From: an uncultured Enterorhabdus sp.
GTDB lineage: Bacteria > Actinomycetota > Coriobacteriia > Coriobacteriales > Eggerthellaceae
Length of the DNA: 64,000 nucleotides
NCBI GenBank assembly: GCA_947645965.1
Contig: CANSES010000001.1
Coordinates: 1 to 64,000 of the forward strand
Direction of reading: 5' to 3'
Below are positions 35,610 through 43,933 of this stretch, piece by piece (position 1 is the first letter of the stretch; each line of letters opens with the position of its first letter). The translations under genes and the position numbers were made by a program. The notes below the pieces were generated by a model. The model made no database searches and was not told the DNA's origin. It saw only the letters and a program-made list of their open reading frames with translations.

Positions 35610-35695
35610 GACACCGCTCCTCTCTCACCTGCGACCAGGCTGAATCCGTGTCATTGTAGCAAACCGATCAGCGGGAAGAAGACCGCAACCTGAAA

Positions 35696-35734
35696 GGGGC
35701 CGCCGCTCGAGGAAGGGATGCGAGCAGCGGCCCC
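35696..35734 (-). terminator. Terminator of the flavoprotein gene
   Basis: A 14-bp stem with one mismatch (35696-35709 with 35721-35734) lies 37 nt past the flavoprotein stop. The minus-strand side ends in TTTCAGG. Confidence 0.7.
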
Positions 35735-35770
35735 GGGGAGGGAGGGCAGGGGAAGGGTAGAACGAACGGG

Positions 35771-37423
35771 CTAGAGCGCGGCCACGTAGGCGCCGGTCAC
35801 GTAGCCCGTGGTGATAGCGCGGCCCACGGACAGGCCCAGCACATCCAGCGGGTAGTCCACGCCACCGAAGAACGGGCCGCTCGCGTTGCCGGCGGCGAAC
35901 AGGCCGGCGATGGGCTGCTGCTCCTCGTTCAGGCACTGGCCGTTCTCATCGATGATGAGACCGCCGAGAATGGCCGGCACCGAAAGGCCGCCGCGGGCCA
36001 CGGCGAAGTAGGGGCCGTTGTCGATGGGCACCAGGTAGCGCGCTTCCTTGCCGAAGTCGTCATCGGCACCGGCGGCGCACAGCTCGTTGTAGCGCTCGAC
36101 CGTCGCCTTCACCGCGGCGGCGTCGATGGCCGGCGTGTCCCACTTCTTCTCGTCCTTGAAGGCGTTGATAGCGGCCACCAGATCCTCGATGGTCTCGGCG
36201 CTGATGAGGTCGGAGTCCTGGATGTCGCCCGCACCGCCGGTGATGGAGAAGGCCAGCGGGTCCTCGGCGATCCACTCCTCGGCGAACTGGCGCCAATTCC
36301 CCGGCAGGATGGAGAAGAAGCGGCCCGCATTGGCGTTCTCGTAGCCGTTATCGGCCAGAAGCTGGCGCTGGAAGTTGTTGAGGTAGGCGGTGCGCATGGG
36401 GCCCTCGCACATGAAGCGCTCGCCCTGCTGGTTGATGTTCAGGAAGGGCACGTCCACGCGGGCCTTAGCGCCCTCGTGCACCATCTTCGCGTGGCAGGGC
36501 GGTTCCATGACCGCGCCGGCCCAGATACCCATCATGAGACCGCTGCCGTCGCGCGACTCCATGCTGGGGTTTAGGCCCTTCAGGTCGGGACACAGATACT
36601 CGCGCATGGGCGTGTTGCCCGAATAGTCGCCCGTGCACAGAATGACGCCCTTGGCGGCGTTGAAGCACACGGCCTCACCGCTCTCGTTCTCGCAAATCAC
36701 GCCCGTCACCGCGCCGTCTTCCACGTGAAGCTGCACCGCGGGCATGGCGAAGAAGAACTCGGCGCCCTGCTTGGCCAGGCCGTCCTTGATGGCCGTGGCG
36801 GCGGTGTTGTTCGACCCCTTCACATGGAAGTACGTGTTGGCCACCAAGTTCACATCGTAGCCGTGCACGTGCAGCGCGCTCTCGTAGGGCACGCTTTCCA
36901 CGCCCTCGGCCGCGGCGGCCTCGGCCCACCAGGCCAGCGCCTCCTGGGAGTTCTGGGCCCACACGTTCAGCAGACGGCGATCGGAACGGTAGTCCGACTT
37001 CTCCATGAGGAAGGACAGGCAGGCCTGCACGGCCGCCGGCGACGTCTTCGTCAGATCGATGGCGCCGCCCATGTTGCCCGAGGTGGACATCTCGGCCGTG
37101 TTCTGCACGCAGGCCACCCGCGCGCCGAGCTCGAGGGCCGTGTGCACGGCGGCGAGACCCGCAAGGCCGGCGCCGACCACGACGACATCGTAATCGCGCG
37201 TCTCGGCGAACTCGGTGATCGGCTCGGGCTGCAGCATGGACTCCGGCACGGCGAAGGGGCCGTCCTGCACCGAAGCGCCGGTCGTATCCGCCAGCGCGCC
37301 GGCGCCCTCTGCGGCCTTCTGGGGCGCGCAAGCGGAAAGCGCGGTCGTGGCCAGGGCTCCCATGCCCATAAGACCGCCCATCTGCAGAAGCGTGCGACGA
37401 CTGATTCCTCCCATTGCGTTCAT
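35771..37423 (-). CDS. Tat-exported FAD-dependent reductase (fumarate reductase flavoprotein-like)
   Basis: A 550-residue flavoprotein with the twin-arginine signal SRRTLLQM (residues 8-15) and LSAC near residue 32. The FAD-binding motif is VVVVGAGLAGLAAVHTA (about residue 79). The cap and C-terminal flavin segments end in FAAGNASGPFFGGVDYPLDV. It should reduce an unsaturated organic acceptor outside the cell membrane. It has no cytochrome partner in the window. AAGGAGGATACGCA precedes the ATG. Confidence 0.9.
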   Translation of the reverse strand: MNAMGGISRRTLLQMGGLMGMGALATTALSACAPQKAAEGAGALADTTGASVQDGPFAVPESMLQPEPITEFAETRDYDVVVVGAGLAGLAAVHTALELGARVACVQNTAEMSTSGNMGGAIDLTKTSPAAVQACLSFLMEKSDYRSDRRLLNVWAQNSQEALAWWAEAAAAEGVESVPYESALHVHGYDVNLVANTYFHVKGSNNTAATAIKDGLAKQGAEFFFAMPAVQLHVEDGAVTGVICENESGEAVCFNAAKGVILCTGDYSGNTPMREYLCPDLKGLNPSMESRDGSGLMMGIWAGAVMEPPCHAKMVHEGAKARVDVPFLNINQQGERFMCEGPMRTAYLNNFQRQLLADNGYENANAGRFFSILPGNWRQFAEEWIAEDPLAFSITGGAGDIQDSDLISAETIEDLVAAINAFKDEKKWDTPAIDAAAVKATVERYNELCAAGADDDFGKEARYLVPIDNGPYFAVARGGLSVPAILGGLIIDENGQCLNEEQQPIAGLFAAGNASGPFFGGVDYPLDVLGLSVGRAITTGYVTGAYVAAL

Positions 37424-37548
37424 TGCGTATCCTCCTTCGGATGTGATTCCCGCGGCAAGCCGTCCGCTTGCTCGAACGGCTCCTCGGGGCTGCCATGGGC
37501 CCTAGCATGGGGCACCGCCGCAGCCGCGCCATCCTCCGGAAACGAAAA

Positions 37549-37574
37549 GCCGGGATGATCTTCATCATCCCGGC
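37549..37574 (-). terminator. Terminator of pcrA
   Basis: An 11-bp perfect stem GCCGGGATGAT/ATCATCCCGGC with a 4-nt loop, followed on the minus strand by TTTTCGTTT. Confidence 0.85.
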
Positions 37575-37612
37575 GATAAACTTCTCTGCTCTGAACGGGG
37601 AACTGTTTGCGC

Positions 37613-40045
37613 TTACCCGATCTTCACGATGGGGGCGTAATCCTTCAGCAGCTTCTTGGTCTGGCCGGTCTTGGCGAACTTGATGTGCAGGGTGTCGCCG
37701 TCCACCTTCACCACAGTGCCGCGGCCGAAGGTCTTGTGGTCCACGGCATCGCCGGCGGCGAAGGTGGCCTTGGCGGCGGCCTTCTTCCCCGCGTTGGGGT
37801 TCACGCCGGCCCCGCGGCGACTCGCTCCCGCGCCGATGCCCGCGCCCGAGCGCGACCCCGCACCCGCGCCGGCCCCGCGCTCGCCGCGACCCATGGCGCC
37901 GCTGGCACGGAACTCCTCGAAGCTGCGGCCCCGCGAGCCCGACGCGCTGGAGCGGCCGAACACGCGGCCCTCCCCCGCCTCGGTGCCCGAGCCGGCGATA
38001 CCGCGGCGACTTCCCCGCTTCTCCCAACCGGTGCCCGAGAAGCCGGCCGAGCCCAGGCCCGTGGTCTGGCGCAGCTCGCTGGGGATCTCGCCGATGAAGC
38101 GCGACACCGGGTTCGCGTGGGTCTGGCCGAAGATCTGACGCTGCTGGGCACAGGTCAGGTACAGCTTCTTGCGGGCGCGGGTGATGGCCACGTAGGCCAG
38201 GCGGCGCTCCTCTTCCACCGAGGCCGCATCGCCCACCGAGTTCATGTGCGGGAACAGCGTCTCTTCCATGCCGGCCACCCACACGCAGTCGAACTCCAGG
38301 CCCTTCGACGAGTGCACGGTCATCAACGTGACGGCCTGGCCGTCCTCGGCCACCATGTCCATGTCGGTACGCAGGCGCACCCATTCGATGAAGTCGGCCA
38401 GGGAATCGCCGCGCAGCACGCGCACCGGCTCGCCGCCCTCCTCCTCGCCGGCCGTGGGCGCGGCATAGTCGGCATCTTCCACGTCGTGGGTCTCGATGAA
38501 CTCGTCCACAACGCCCAGAAACTCCTGGATATTCTCGATGCGGCCGCGGGCCTCGTCGGTGGCCTCGTCTTCCAGAGCGCGGATGAGCCCGGCCTTGTCG
38601 ATGATCATCTCGATGATCTTGCGCAGGTTGCCGCCGTAGTTCTGGGCGTCCTTGATAACCTGCAAGAACTCGCCCACGGCCCGTCGCGTGGCCGGGCGGA
38701 TCTCCTCGTCCAGAATGGCCAGCTCGGCGGCCGTGAGAAACGGCATGTTCATCTCCAGCCCGAACTGGTCGATGCGCTCGATGGTGGCCTTGCCGATACC
38801 GCGGCGCGGCACGTTGATCACGCGCTTGGCGGCGATGTCGTCGGCCGGGTTCACCACCAGCGTCAGATAGGCCATCACGTCGCGGATCTCGGCGCGGTCG
38901 AAGAACTTCGTGCCGCCGACGATGCGGTAGGGCACCCCGGCGCGCAGCAGCATGTCTTCCAACATGCGCGACTGGGCGTTGGTGCGGTAGAACACGGCCA
39001 TGTTGTTGTAGGAAAGGCCGTCGGCGCGGCGCTTCTCGATCTCGCCGGCGATCCAGCGGCCCTCGTCGCGCTCGTCGGCCGCCAGGTACACCGAGATCTT
39101 GTCGCCCTCGCCCGAGGCCGTGAACAGGCGCTTCTCCTTGCGATGGCGGTTGTTGGCGATCACGGCGTTGGCCGCGTTCAAAATATTGCCCACGCTGCGG
39201 TAGTTCTGCTCCAGCTTCACCACGCGCGCCTCGGGGTAATCGCTCTCGAATTCCAGGATGTTGCGCAGATCGGCGCCACGCCACGAGTAAATGGACTGGT
39301 CGTCGTCGCCCACCACCATGATGTTGCGGTGCCCCGCGGCCAGAAGCTGCGTGATGGCGTACTGGGCGCGGTTGGTGTCCTGGTACTCGTCCACCATGAT
39401 GTAGCGGAACCGCTGCTGATAGGCGGCCCGCACATCTTCATGGTGCTTCAGCAGCAGGTAGCCGTACAGCAGCATGTCGTCGAAGTCCATGGCGTTGGCG
39501 GCCTTGAGGCGCTCCTGGAGCCGCGTGTACACGCGCGCGGCCTGCTTGCCTACCGGGTCGGTGGCCTGGGCCTCGAAATCGGCGGGCACCACCAGATCGT
39601 TCTTCGCCTGCGAGATACGGTTCATCAGCGCGTTCACGGGGAAGCGCTTCGGGTCGATGTTCAGGCTGGCCATGATGTCCTTGTACAGGCGCTTCAGATC
39701 GTCGGTATCGTAGATCGTGAAGCCCTTGGTGAAGCCGAGCCGCTCGGCGTCGGCGCGCAGGATGCGCCCGCACATGGAGTGGAAGGTGGACACCCACATG
39801 CCGCGGGACCGGCCGCCCACCAGCTGCCCCAGACGCTCGCGCATCTCGGCGGCGGCCTTGTTGGTGAAGGTGATGGCGAGGATCTCCCAGGGCGCCGCCA
39901 GATCCTGCTCGATGATGTTGGCGATGCGGTAGGTCAGCACGCGGGTCTTGCCGGAGCCGGCGCCGGCCAGCACCAGCAGCGGGCCCTCGGTGGTGACGAC
40001 GGCCTCGCGCTGGGGGTCGTTCAGCGTATCGATGTCAATGGCCAT
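37613..40045 (-). CDS. pcrA: ATP-dependent DNA helicase PcrA/UvrD
   Basis: An 810-residue superfamily 1 helicase working 3'-5' in repair and in clearing stalled replication. It has the Walker A motif LAGAGSGKTRVLTYR (about residues 27-41), motif II in VDEYQDTN, VGDDDQSIYSWRGA, VMTVHSSKGLEFD-like motif V, and ARKKLYLTCAQ near motif VI. A Gly/Ser/Arg-rich linker leads to a C-terminal Tudor-like domain (HKTFGRGTVVKVDGDTLHI) that binds RNA polymerase in PcrA. AAGGAG sets the ATG at 40045. Confidence 0.95.
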   Translation of the reverse strand: MAIDIDTLNDPQREAVVTTEGPLLVLAGAGSGKTRVLTYRIANIIEQDLAAPWEILAITFTNKAAAEMRERLGQLVGGRSRGMWVSTFHSMCGRILRADAERLGFTKGFTIYDTDDLKRLYKDIMASLNIDPKRFPVNALMNRISQAKNDLVVPADFEAQATDPVGKQAARVYTRLQERLKAANAMDFDDMLLYGYLLLKHHEDVRAAYQQRFRYIMVDEYQDTNRAQYAITQLLAAGHRNIMVVGDDDQSIYSWRGADLRNILEFESDYPEARVVKLEQNYRSVGNILNAANAVIANNRHRKEKRLFTASGEGDKISVYLAADERDEGRWIAGEIEKRRADGLSYNNMAVFYRTNAQSRMLEDMLLRAGVPYRIVGGTKFFDRAEIRDVMAYLTLVVNPADDIAAKRVINVPRRGIGKATIERIDQFGLEMNMPFLTAAELAILDEEIRPATRRAVGEFLQVIKDAQNYGGNLRKIIEMIIDKAGLIRALEDEATDEARGRIENIQEFLGVVDEFIETHDVEDADYAAPTAGEEEGGEPVRVLRGDSLADFIEWVRLRTDMDMVAEDGQAVTLMTVHSSKGLEFDCVWVAGMEETLFPHMNSVGDAASVEEERRLAYVAITRARKKLYLTCAQQRQIFGQTHANPVSRFIGEIPSELRQTTGLGSAGFSGTGWEKRGSRRGIAGSGTEAGEGRVFGRSSASGSRGRSFEEFRASGAMGRGERGAGAGAGSRSGAGIGAGASRRGAGVNPNAGKKAAAKATFAAGDAVDHKTFGRGTVVKVDGDTLHIKFAKTGQTKKLLKDYAPIVKIG

Positions 40046-40083
40046 AGCGGCTCCTTCGCGTACTAACTCGGAACTCAACTCGC

Positions 40084-40195
40084 CGGTGGATGGCGAAAGG
40101 GCGCCGTGCTCGGGCAGTCCTCGCTCGGAGAAAATGCCCACGGGGCATTTTCGTTCGCTGCGGAATCTGCGCGCGGACCCCTTCGCCATCCATCG
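40084..40195. repeat. Structured repeat element, copy 2
   Basis: The same element as at 18.6 kb, in opposite orientation. The outer stem joins 40084-40101 with 40178-40195. The inner hairpin GAAAATGCCC/GGGCATTTTC (40130-40139 with 40143-40152) has no sequence in common with the other copies' hairpins. The conserved flanks between them match copy 1 exactly. It lies in the 281-bp gap between pcrA and the small membrane protein gene. Confidence 0.85.
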
Positions 40196-40326
40196 TCCGC
40201 GGGGTTTCTTTCAGCTATCCGACAGACAGCAAAGCGGTTGGCGACAATGCGCCAACCGCGTCATTTCGGGATCGTTGAATGGGTCACCATAGGATACAAC
40301 ACCTGCCGCCGAGAGAGGACAGCGCC

Positions 40327-40749
40327 ATGACAACGCGCGAAAAGAACAACGAGAACGGCCACAAACACCACGAGTCGGCCCCCGAGCCCCGCGATGAAGA
40401 CCGAAGGCACGACGGCGGCCGCGAGACTTTCGCCGAACGCGATCCCCTGGCCGCCGAAGAACCCACCGTACTAGAGTCCTCGGCCAGCGACCCGGAGTTC
40501 CCCGCTCTGCAGGAATTCGAAGTGGACGAGGGCGGCCCGGTCGGCTCTCAGGCCAAGCATCCCGGCGTGCTGTGGGGTATCATCGCGGTTGTGGCGGTGC
40601 TCATCCTCTGCTTCGCCTTCGCCATCGCCGGCGACTGGATGGCCCCCAACCAGGCCGAGCAAACCGCCCAAACCGAGTTCGAAGAGCAAACCGTCCCCGA
40701 AGATTTAGGCGCCAACGAAAACCCCGAAGCCGCCGCCGAACACGACTAG
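40327..40749 (+). CDS. Hypothetical acidic single-pass membrane protein
   Basis: A 140-residue protein not recognised as a known family. The first ~75 residues are hydrophilic and rich in Glu, Asp and His. Then one transmembrane helix follows (VLWGIIAVVAVLILCFAFAI, about 88-107) and an acidic tail of about 33 residues. The ATG has AGGA 8 nt upstream. It stands between a structured repeat element and a terminal-inverted-repeat element. Function unknown. Confidence 0.7.
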   Translation: MTTREKNNENGHKHHESAPEPRDEDRRHDGGRETFAERDPLAAEEPTVLESSASDPEFPALQEFEVDEGGPVGSQAKHPGVLWGIIAVVAVLILCFAFAIAGDWMAPNQAEQTAQTEFEEQTVPEDLGANENPEAAAEHD

Positions 40750-40796
40750 CGGAAGTCGTTAGGCCCAAAACCCCTCTCGGTCGACGAGACACCCGC

Positions 40797-40956
40797 TTTT
40801 TGCACGAGATTTGCAGTTATGAGCGTCTCGAGATGTTCCGCCTGCTCGCTAGGGGCAACGTGAGCGCCTACAACCTGGGGTTTTGCACCGAGCTCTCGCT
40901 TAAGGGCCCTCAATCCGCCCGCGCAGACGCTCATAACTGCAAATCTCACGCAAAAA
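40797..40956. repeat. Terminal-inverted-repeat (MITE-like) element, copy A
   Basis: A 160-bp element with 32-bp inverted ends (40797-40828 and 40925-40956, two mismatches) containing GCAGTTATGAGCGTCT, and T/A runs at the tips. The interior encodes no protein. It lies in the 345-bp gap after the small membrane protein gene, which otherwise holds nothing I can identify. Confidence 0.8.
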
Positions 40957-41094
40957 CGGAAGCCCAATCCGCCCGAGTCCCAAAAAGCCAAGCGGACGAT
41001 CCGAAACCAGCGCAGGAGCCGTCCAGGCAACGACCGCAAGAGTCTCCTTAAGGCCTATACCAGCACAGCAAGCAACCGACACACGCCTTCCCGT

Positions 41095-42060
41095 CTAGAA
41101 TAAAATGGTAAACACCATTGCCTGACTGCTCTCGCGCACGCTCTCCTCTTTCAGGGAAGCGCCTAGCGATATCTTGAGCCCCTTCAAGACCTTATCGATA
41201 TTGGCCGCCCTTGCCTGATTGAGTGAAGCTGACGAGCGACAGTCAATGTCGACAACGTACTCGTGAATCTCGTTCACCGGCTGCTCGGAGCACCTCATCT
41301 CAATCAGATTATTGATCTCGATGCTGGATTTGTACCATCTCAGTTGCGGCCTCTCGGGCTTATCGCTTCCCGAGAAGCGACGCTCGAAAAGCATACGGCG
41401 ATCTTCCTTGGCCGTCTCGCTCCTCTCCGCCTCCGCAGTAGCGCTTACAGCGTCCAAGGCTCCCGCGCGGGCTGCAAGCTTGGTCTTCTTCTTGGCCGCT
41501 GTTCTCTCGACCTGCACCTCATGGGTTTCCAGCTTGCAATACTTCGCCCCCAGGCAGTAGGCCACATTTTGCAACTCGGCCATCTTCTCTTTCTGAACTT
41601 CCTGGAAGTAGCCCTCCAAGCTCATAAAGCGCCCCGTCCCTGACACATCAAGCATATACACCCCGCCAATCTGGGGCAGAGGATGGAACACCAGGCCACT
41701 TTCCCCAACAAAGGCGTGGTAGAGATGAAGAACCTCAGTTCCATGGGCTACCGAAAGCCAGCCTATGGCCCCCTCGCATACATCAATGCCCTTACGCTGA
41801 TCCTCATCTTCAATAACGATCATATGTGGAAGATCGTAATGAGGATCGCGATACTCTTCGGGAAAGACCGGGGCATAACGCTTCTTCCTCGCTTCCAGTT
41901 GCGCCTCGGCAGCCAACTGTGCGCCCTCTTTGGCGCGCGCCGCCAAAAGACCGCCGGCATCAGCGGCCTTTTCCGAAATAGTGCCACCCGCCTCGGCGGC
42001 CTTCTCCGCCGCCAGTCCAGCTGCCGCCCCCAATTGCTCTTTGAATCTTTTCAGTGCCAC
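41095..42060 (-). CDS. Hypothetical protein, unknown family
   Basis: A 321-residue cytoplasmic-looking protein. An Ala/Glu-rich helical N terminus with repeats of the type AAEKAAEAGG/SEKAADAGG (about residues 14-50) is followed by a mixed domain with MIVIEDEDQRKGIDVCEG and LHLYHAFVGESGLVFHPLPQ. A charged linker and a C-terminal beta-rich part follow. I do not recognise it. It starts with GTG preceded by GGAAGG and lies 30 nt after the DUF4230-like gene, so the two form an operon. Confidence 0.7.
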   Translation of the reverse strand: MALKRFKEQLGAAAGLAAEKAAEAGGTISEKAADAGGLLAARAKEGAQLAAEAQLEARKKRYAPVFPEEYRDPHYDLPHMIVIEDEDQRKGIDVCEGAIGWLSVAHGTEVLHLYHAFVGESGLVFHPLPQIGGVYMLDVSGTGRFMSLEGYFQEVQKEKMAELQNVAYCLGAKYCKLETHEVQVERTAAKKKTKLAARAGALDAVSATAEAERSETAKEDRRMLFERRFSGSDKPERPQLRWYKSSIEINNLIEMRCSEQPVNEIHEYVVDIDCRSSASLNQARAANIDKVLKGLKISLGASLKEESVRESSQAMVFTILF

Positions 42061-42090
42061 GAGGCCACCTTCCGTCTTTCGAGCTCATTC

Positions 42091-42729
42091 CTATGCTTCG
42101 ATGAATGAGAAATCGATCTGCACATCTTCGCCGTAGATCGAGCGGACTTGGTGGGTGATCAGCTCCTGGAGGCGTTCGTCCGACTGCTCCAAAAGACCGC
42201 TTTCCTGCACCTTCGCGGCCTGTTCTTCCTGGGTAAGCTCCAGCAGCCCGTTGTAGTCATCCAGCGTCACCGGGTTGAAAAAGCCGTCTCGCTGCTCGTA
42301 TACCTGAAGAGATCCATTGTCCAGCGCGATAGGCTGCTGCAGCTGCGAGTGAGGCAACTTGATGCTCACCTTCGCGAGCGCATCTCCCTCAAAGACCGGA
42401 TCGACCTCCATCTGCTCGGCATCAACTGCAATAGTCGCAATCCCCTCGATGGTCGCGATGAACTTATTGTCGGAGAAAGGCAGGTCGATCTTGAACCAAT
42501 TGTCGTTGTTCGTGCTGGTATGGTGGATGATCTGCGTGAAGTTGTACTCGTAGGTCGCCAGCTTCGCTACGGGAAGGATCTCTTCCCGAACAGAACGGCT
42601 CGTATCGACTGAGGTGTCGCGATTCATCCACGCCGAAACATTCCACACCGTCACGGAAACCAGCAGTAGCACGACCACCGCCAGTGCTCCCAGGCCCACG
42701 TTCTTCATCGTCTTCGTCAACTTCAACAT
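42091..42729 (-). CDS. DUF4230-like membrane-anchored protein
   Basis: A 212-residue protein with an N-terminal membrane anchor (VGLGALAVVVLLLVSVTVWNV, split by residues 10-32) and an exported domain. That domain shows features of DUF4230: REEILPVAKLATYEYNFTQIIHH, then GIATIAVDAEQMEVDP and VSIKLPHSQL. The family's biochemical role is unknown. The ATG at 42729 has AAGGG 7 nt upstream. It is first in a two-gene operon and divergent from an XRE regulator gene. Confidence 0.75.
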   Translation of the reverse strand: MLKLTKTMKNVGLGALAVVVLLLVSVTVWNVSAWMNRDTSVDTSRSVREEILPVAKLATYEYNFTQIIHHTSTNNDNWFKIDLPFSDNKFIATIEGIATIAVDAEQMEVDPVFEGDALAKVSIKLPHSQLQQPIALDNGSLQVYEQRDGFFNPVTLDDYNGLLELTQEEQAAKVQESGLLEQSDERLQELITHQVRSIYGEDVQIDFSFIEA

Positions 42730-42870
42730 ACCCGACCCTTCTCTCAACTCAGCTCGTATTCGCGAGCGCAATCCCGCAAAACCCCGAGTACGGCATTCCC
42801 CAACCAACGCCTCGCATGCCGCTCGCGGCAGCATCGTGCTCCGCCCTCACCTTCTCGCTCTTCGCGTGGT

Positions 42871-42888
42871 GGCTTCATTTATGAAGCC
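42871..42888. promoter_or_regulatory. Palindromic site upstream of the XRE gene
   Basis: GGCTTCAT-TT-ATGAAGCC, a perfect 8-bp palindrome, lies about 35 bp before the XRE regulator gene and between it and the divergent DUF4230-like gene. It could be an autoregulatory operator. Confidence 0.45.
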
Positions 42889-42920
42889 GTGGGCGACAAT
42901 ATACCACATACGCTTATGAA

Positions 42921-43136
42921 ATGAATACCGACGAAAAACGGCTTGCCCTTGGTGCGGCCATTCGGAAGCGCAGGGTTGAGCAGGGACTCTCCCAACAACG
43001 ACTTGCGCTCATGATTGGCAGCAGCAAATCGCATATATGGCGCATCGAAACGGGCCGCATCGGTGTGGGCATCGACGATCTGGGCCGCATTGCCGACGCG
43101 CTGGATATTCGCGTTTCCAGGCTCATTCCCTTTTAG
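42921..43136 (+). CDS. XRE-family helix-turn-helix regulator
   Basis: A 71-residue protein that is essentially a single Cro/C1-type HTH (LGAAIRKRRVEQGLSQQRLA then SKSHIWRIETGRIGVGIDDL). No clear ribosome site precedes the ATG, so the message may be leaderless or weakly translated. It is divergent from the DUF4230-like operon with a palindrome between, suggesting it controls that operon or itself. Confidence 0.82.
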   Translation: MNTDEKRLALGAAIRKRRVEQGLSQQRLALMIGSSKSHIWRIETGRIGVGIDDLGRIADALDIRVSRLIPF

Positions 43137-43178
43137 ATTGCGGCCGAGCATGCCCCGCCGTGTTACCGCGCGTTCGAT

Positions 43179-43787
43179 TTAGCGCACGCGAAGATGCCCG
43201 CTCAAGGGGCGCGCGGCGAGCCAGTAGGCAGCCGCGCCCGTCATGTAGGCGACAAGGTCGAGGGGATCGGCGGTGCTGGCCTTGATGAAGAGCGGGGCCG
43301 CGTATTCCCAGAAGAGACCGCAGAGAAGCAGGTAGACAAGGCTCGTGGCCAGTCGGCGAATGCGCATGTCGGGGCGCACCAGATCGAGGAGCAGGTTGGT
43401 GTAGGCGAGAAACGCCGCGCCGCCCAGGAAGTCGTTCAGATGGCACTGCACGAGATAGGTCGCCAGACTATCGGGAAAGGCCGCGGCCGCAAGCGGCTTC
43501 AGGCCGTACTCGTTGCCGTAGAATCCCACAAAACAGAAGGCCAGCACGGCCAAGTCGAATACCAGCGCCCCACGCGTCCGACCGGCGTTATAGGCCAACT
43601 CGCGCGCAACCGACCGCGCAAAGCCGCCGGGACGCTCTGCGCTCGCACGGCGGGGCACGCGGGGCGCCACCGACTCGGTCCGCACGCCTTCCGCAGCCAG
43701 CGCCTCTAAGGTCGCCTCGCACGATGCGTCAGAAGCGACCGGAGCGCACCGCCCCACCGCAGCGTCTTTCTCAGGCGCGGCGCCCAT
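43179..43787 (-). CDS. Hypothetical polytopic membrane protein
   Basis: A 202-residue protein with a soluble N-terminal third and about four hydrophobic segments (LVFDLAVLAFCFVGFYG, DFLGGAAFLAYTNLLLDLV, LATSLVYLLLCGLFWEY, LDLVAYMTGAAAYWLAA). The GLFWEY...DPLDLVAYMTGA pattern loosely recalls VanZ-like proteins, but I do not assign it. Its ATG lies 2 nt after the stop of a 29-residue small membrane protein, so it is probably translated by coupling to it. Confidence 0.65.
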   Translation of the reverse strand: MGAAPEKDAAVGRCAPVASDASCEATLEALAAEGVRTESVAPRVPRRASAERPGGFARSVARELAYNAGRTRGALVFDLAVLAFCFVGFYGNEYGLKPLAAAAFPDSLATYLVQCHLNDFLGGAAFLAYTNLLLDLVRPDMRIRRLATSLVYLLLCGLFWEYAAPLFIKASTADPLDLVAYMTGAAAYWLAARPLSGHLRVR

Positions 43788-43789
43788 CG

Positions 43790-43879
43790 CTATCCGCAGA
43801 ACGAGAACAGGAAGAGACCGAAGGCGATCCCCACCCCGATGACGAAAACCCACCAACAGCATCCATGGTTGTTGTTCAT
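43790..43879 (-). CDS. Small membrane protein (29 residues)
   Basis: A short ORF beginning MNNNHGCCWW, then a hydrophobic helix with GxGxxxG spacing (VFVIGVGIAFGLFLFSF) and ending CG. GAGGA lies 6 nt before the ATG. Its TAG is separated from the next gene's ATG by two bases, supporting real translation. Cys and Trp cluster at the membrane edge. Function unknown. Confidence 0.55.
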   Translation of the reverse strand: MNNNHGCCWWVFVIGVGIAFGLFLFSFCG

Positions 43880-43933
43880 AGCCAGTCCTCACTTCTCAAA
43901 ATCCACCGGCCAGTATAGCAAACCCGCCAGCCC

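Noticed and set aside
37607..40066. An 819-residue plus-strand open frame opposite pcrA
   Set aside because: Antisense shadow of a clear helicase gene; biased composition and no start signal.
40572..41051. An open frame through the inverted-repeat element at 40.8 kb
   Set aside because: It is a translation of the repeat arms in a different frame from the real upstream gene, with no ribosome site.
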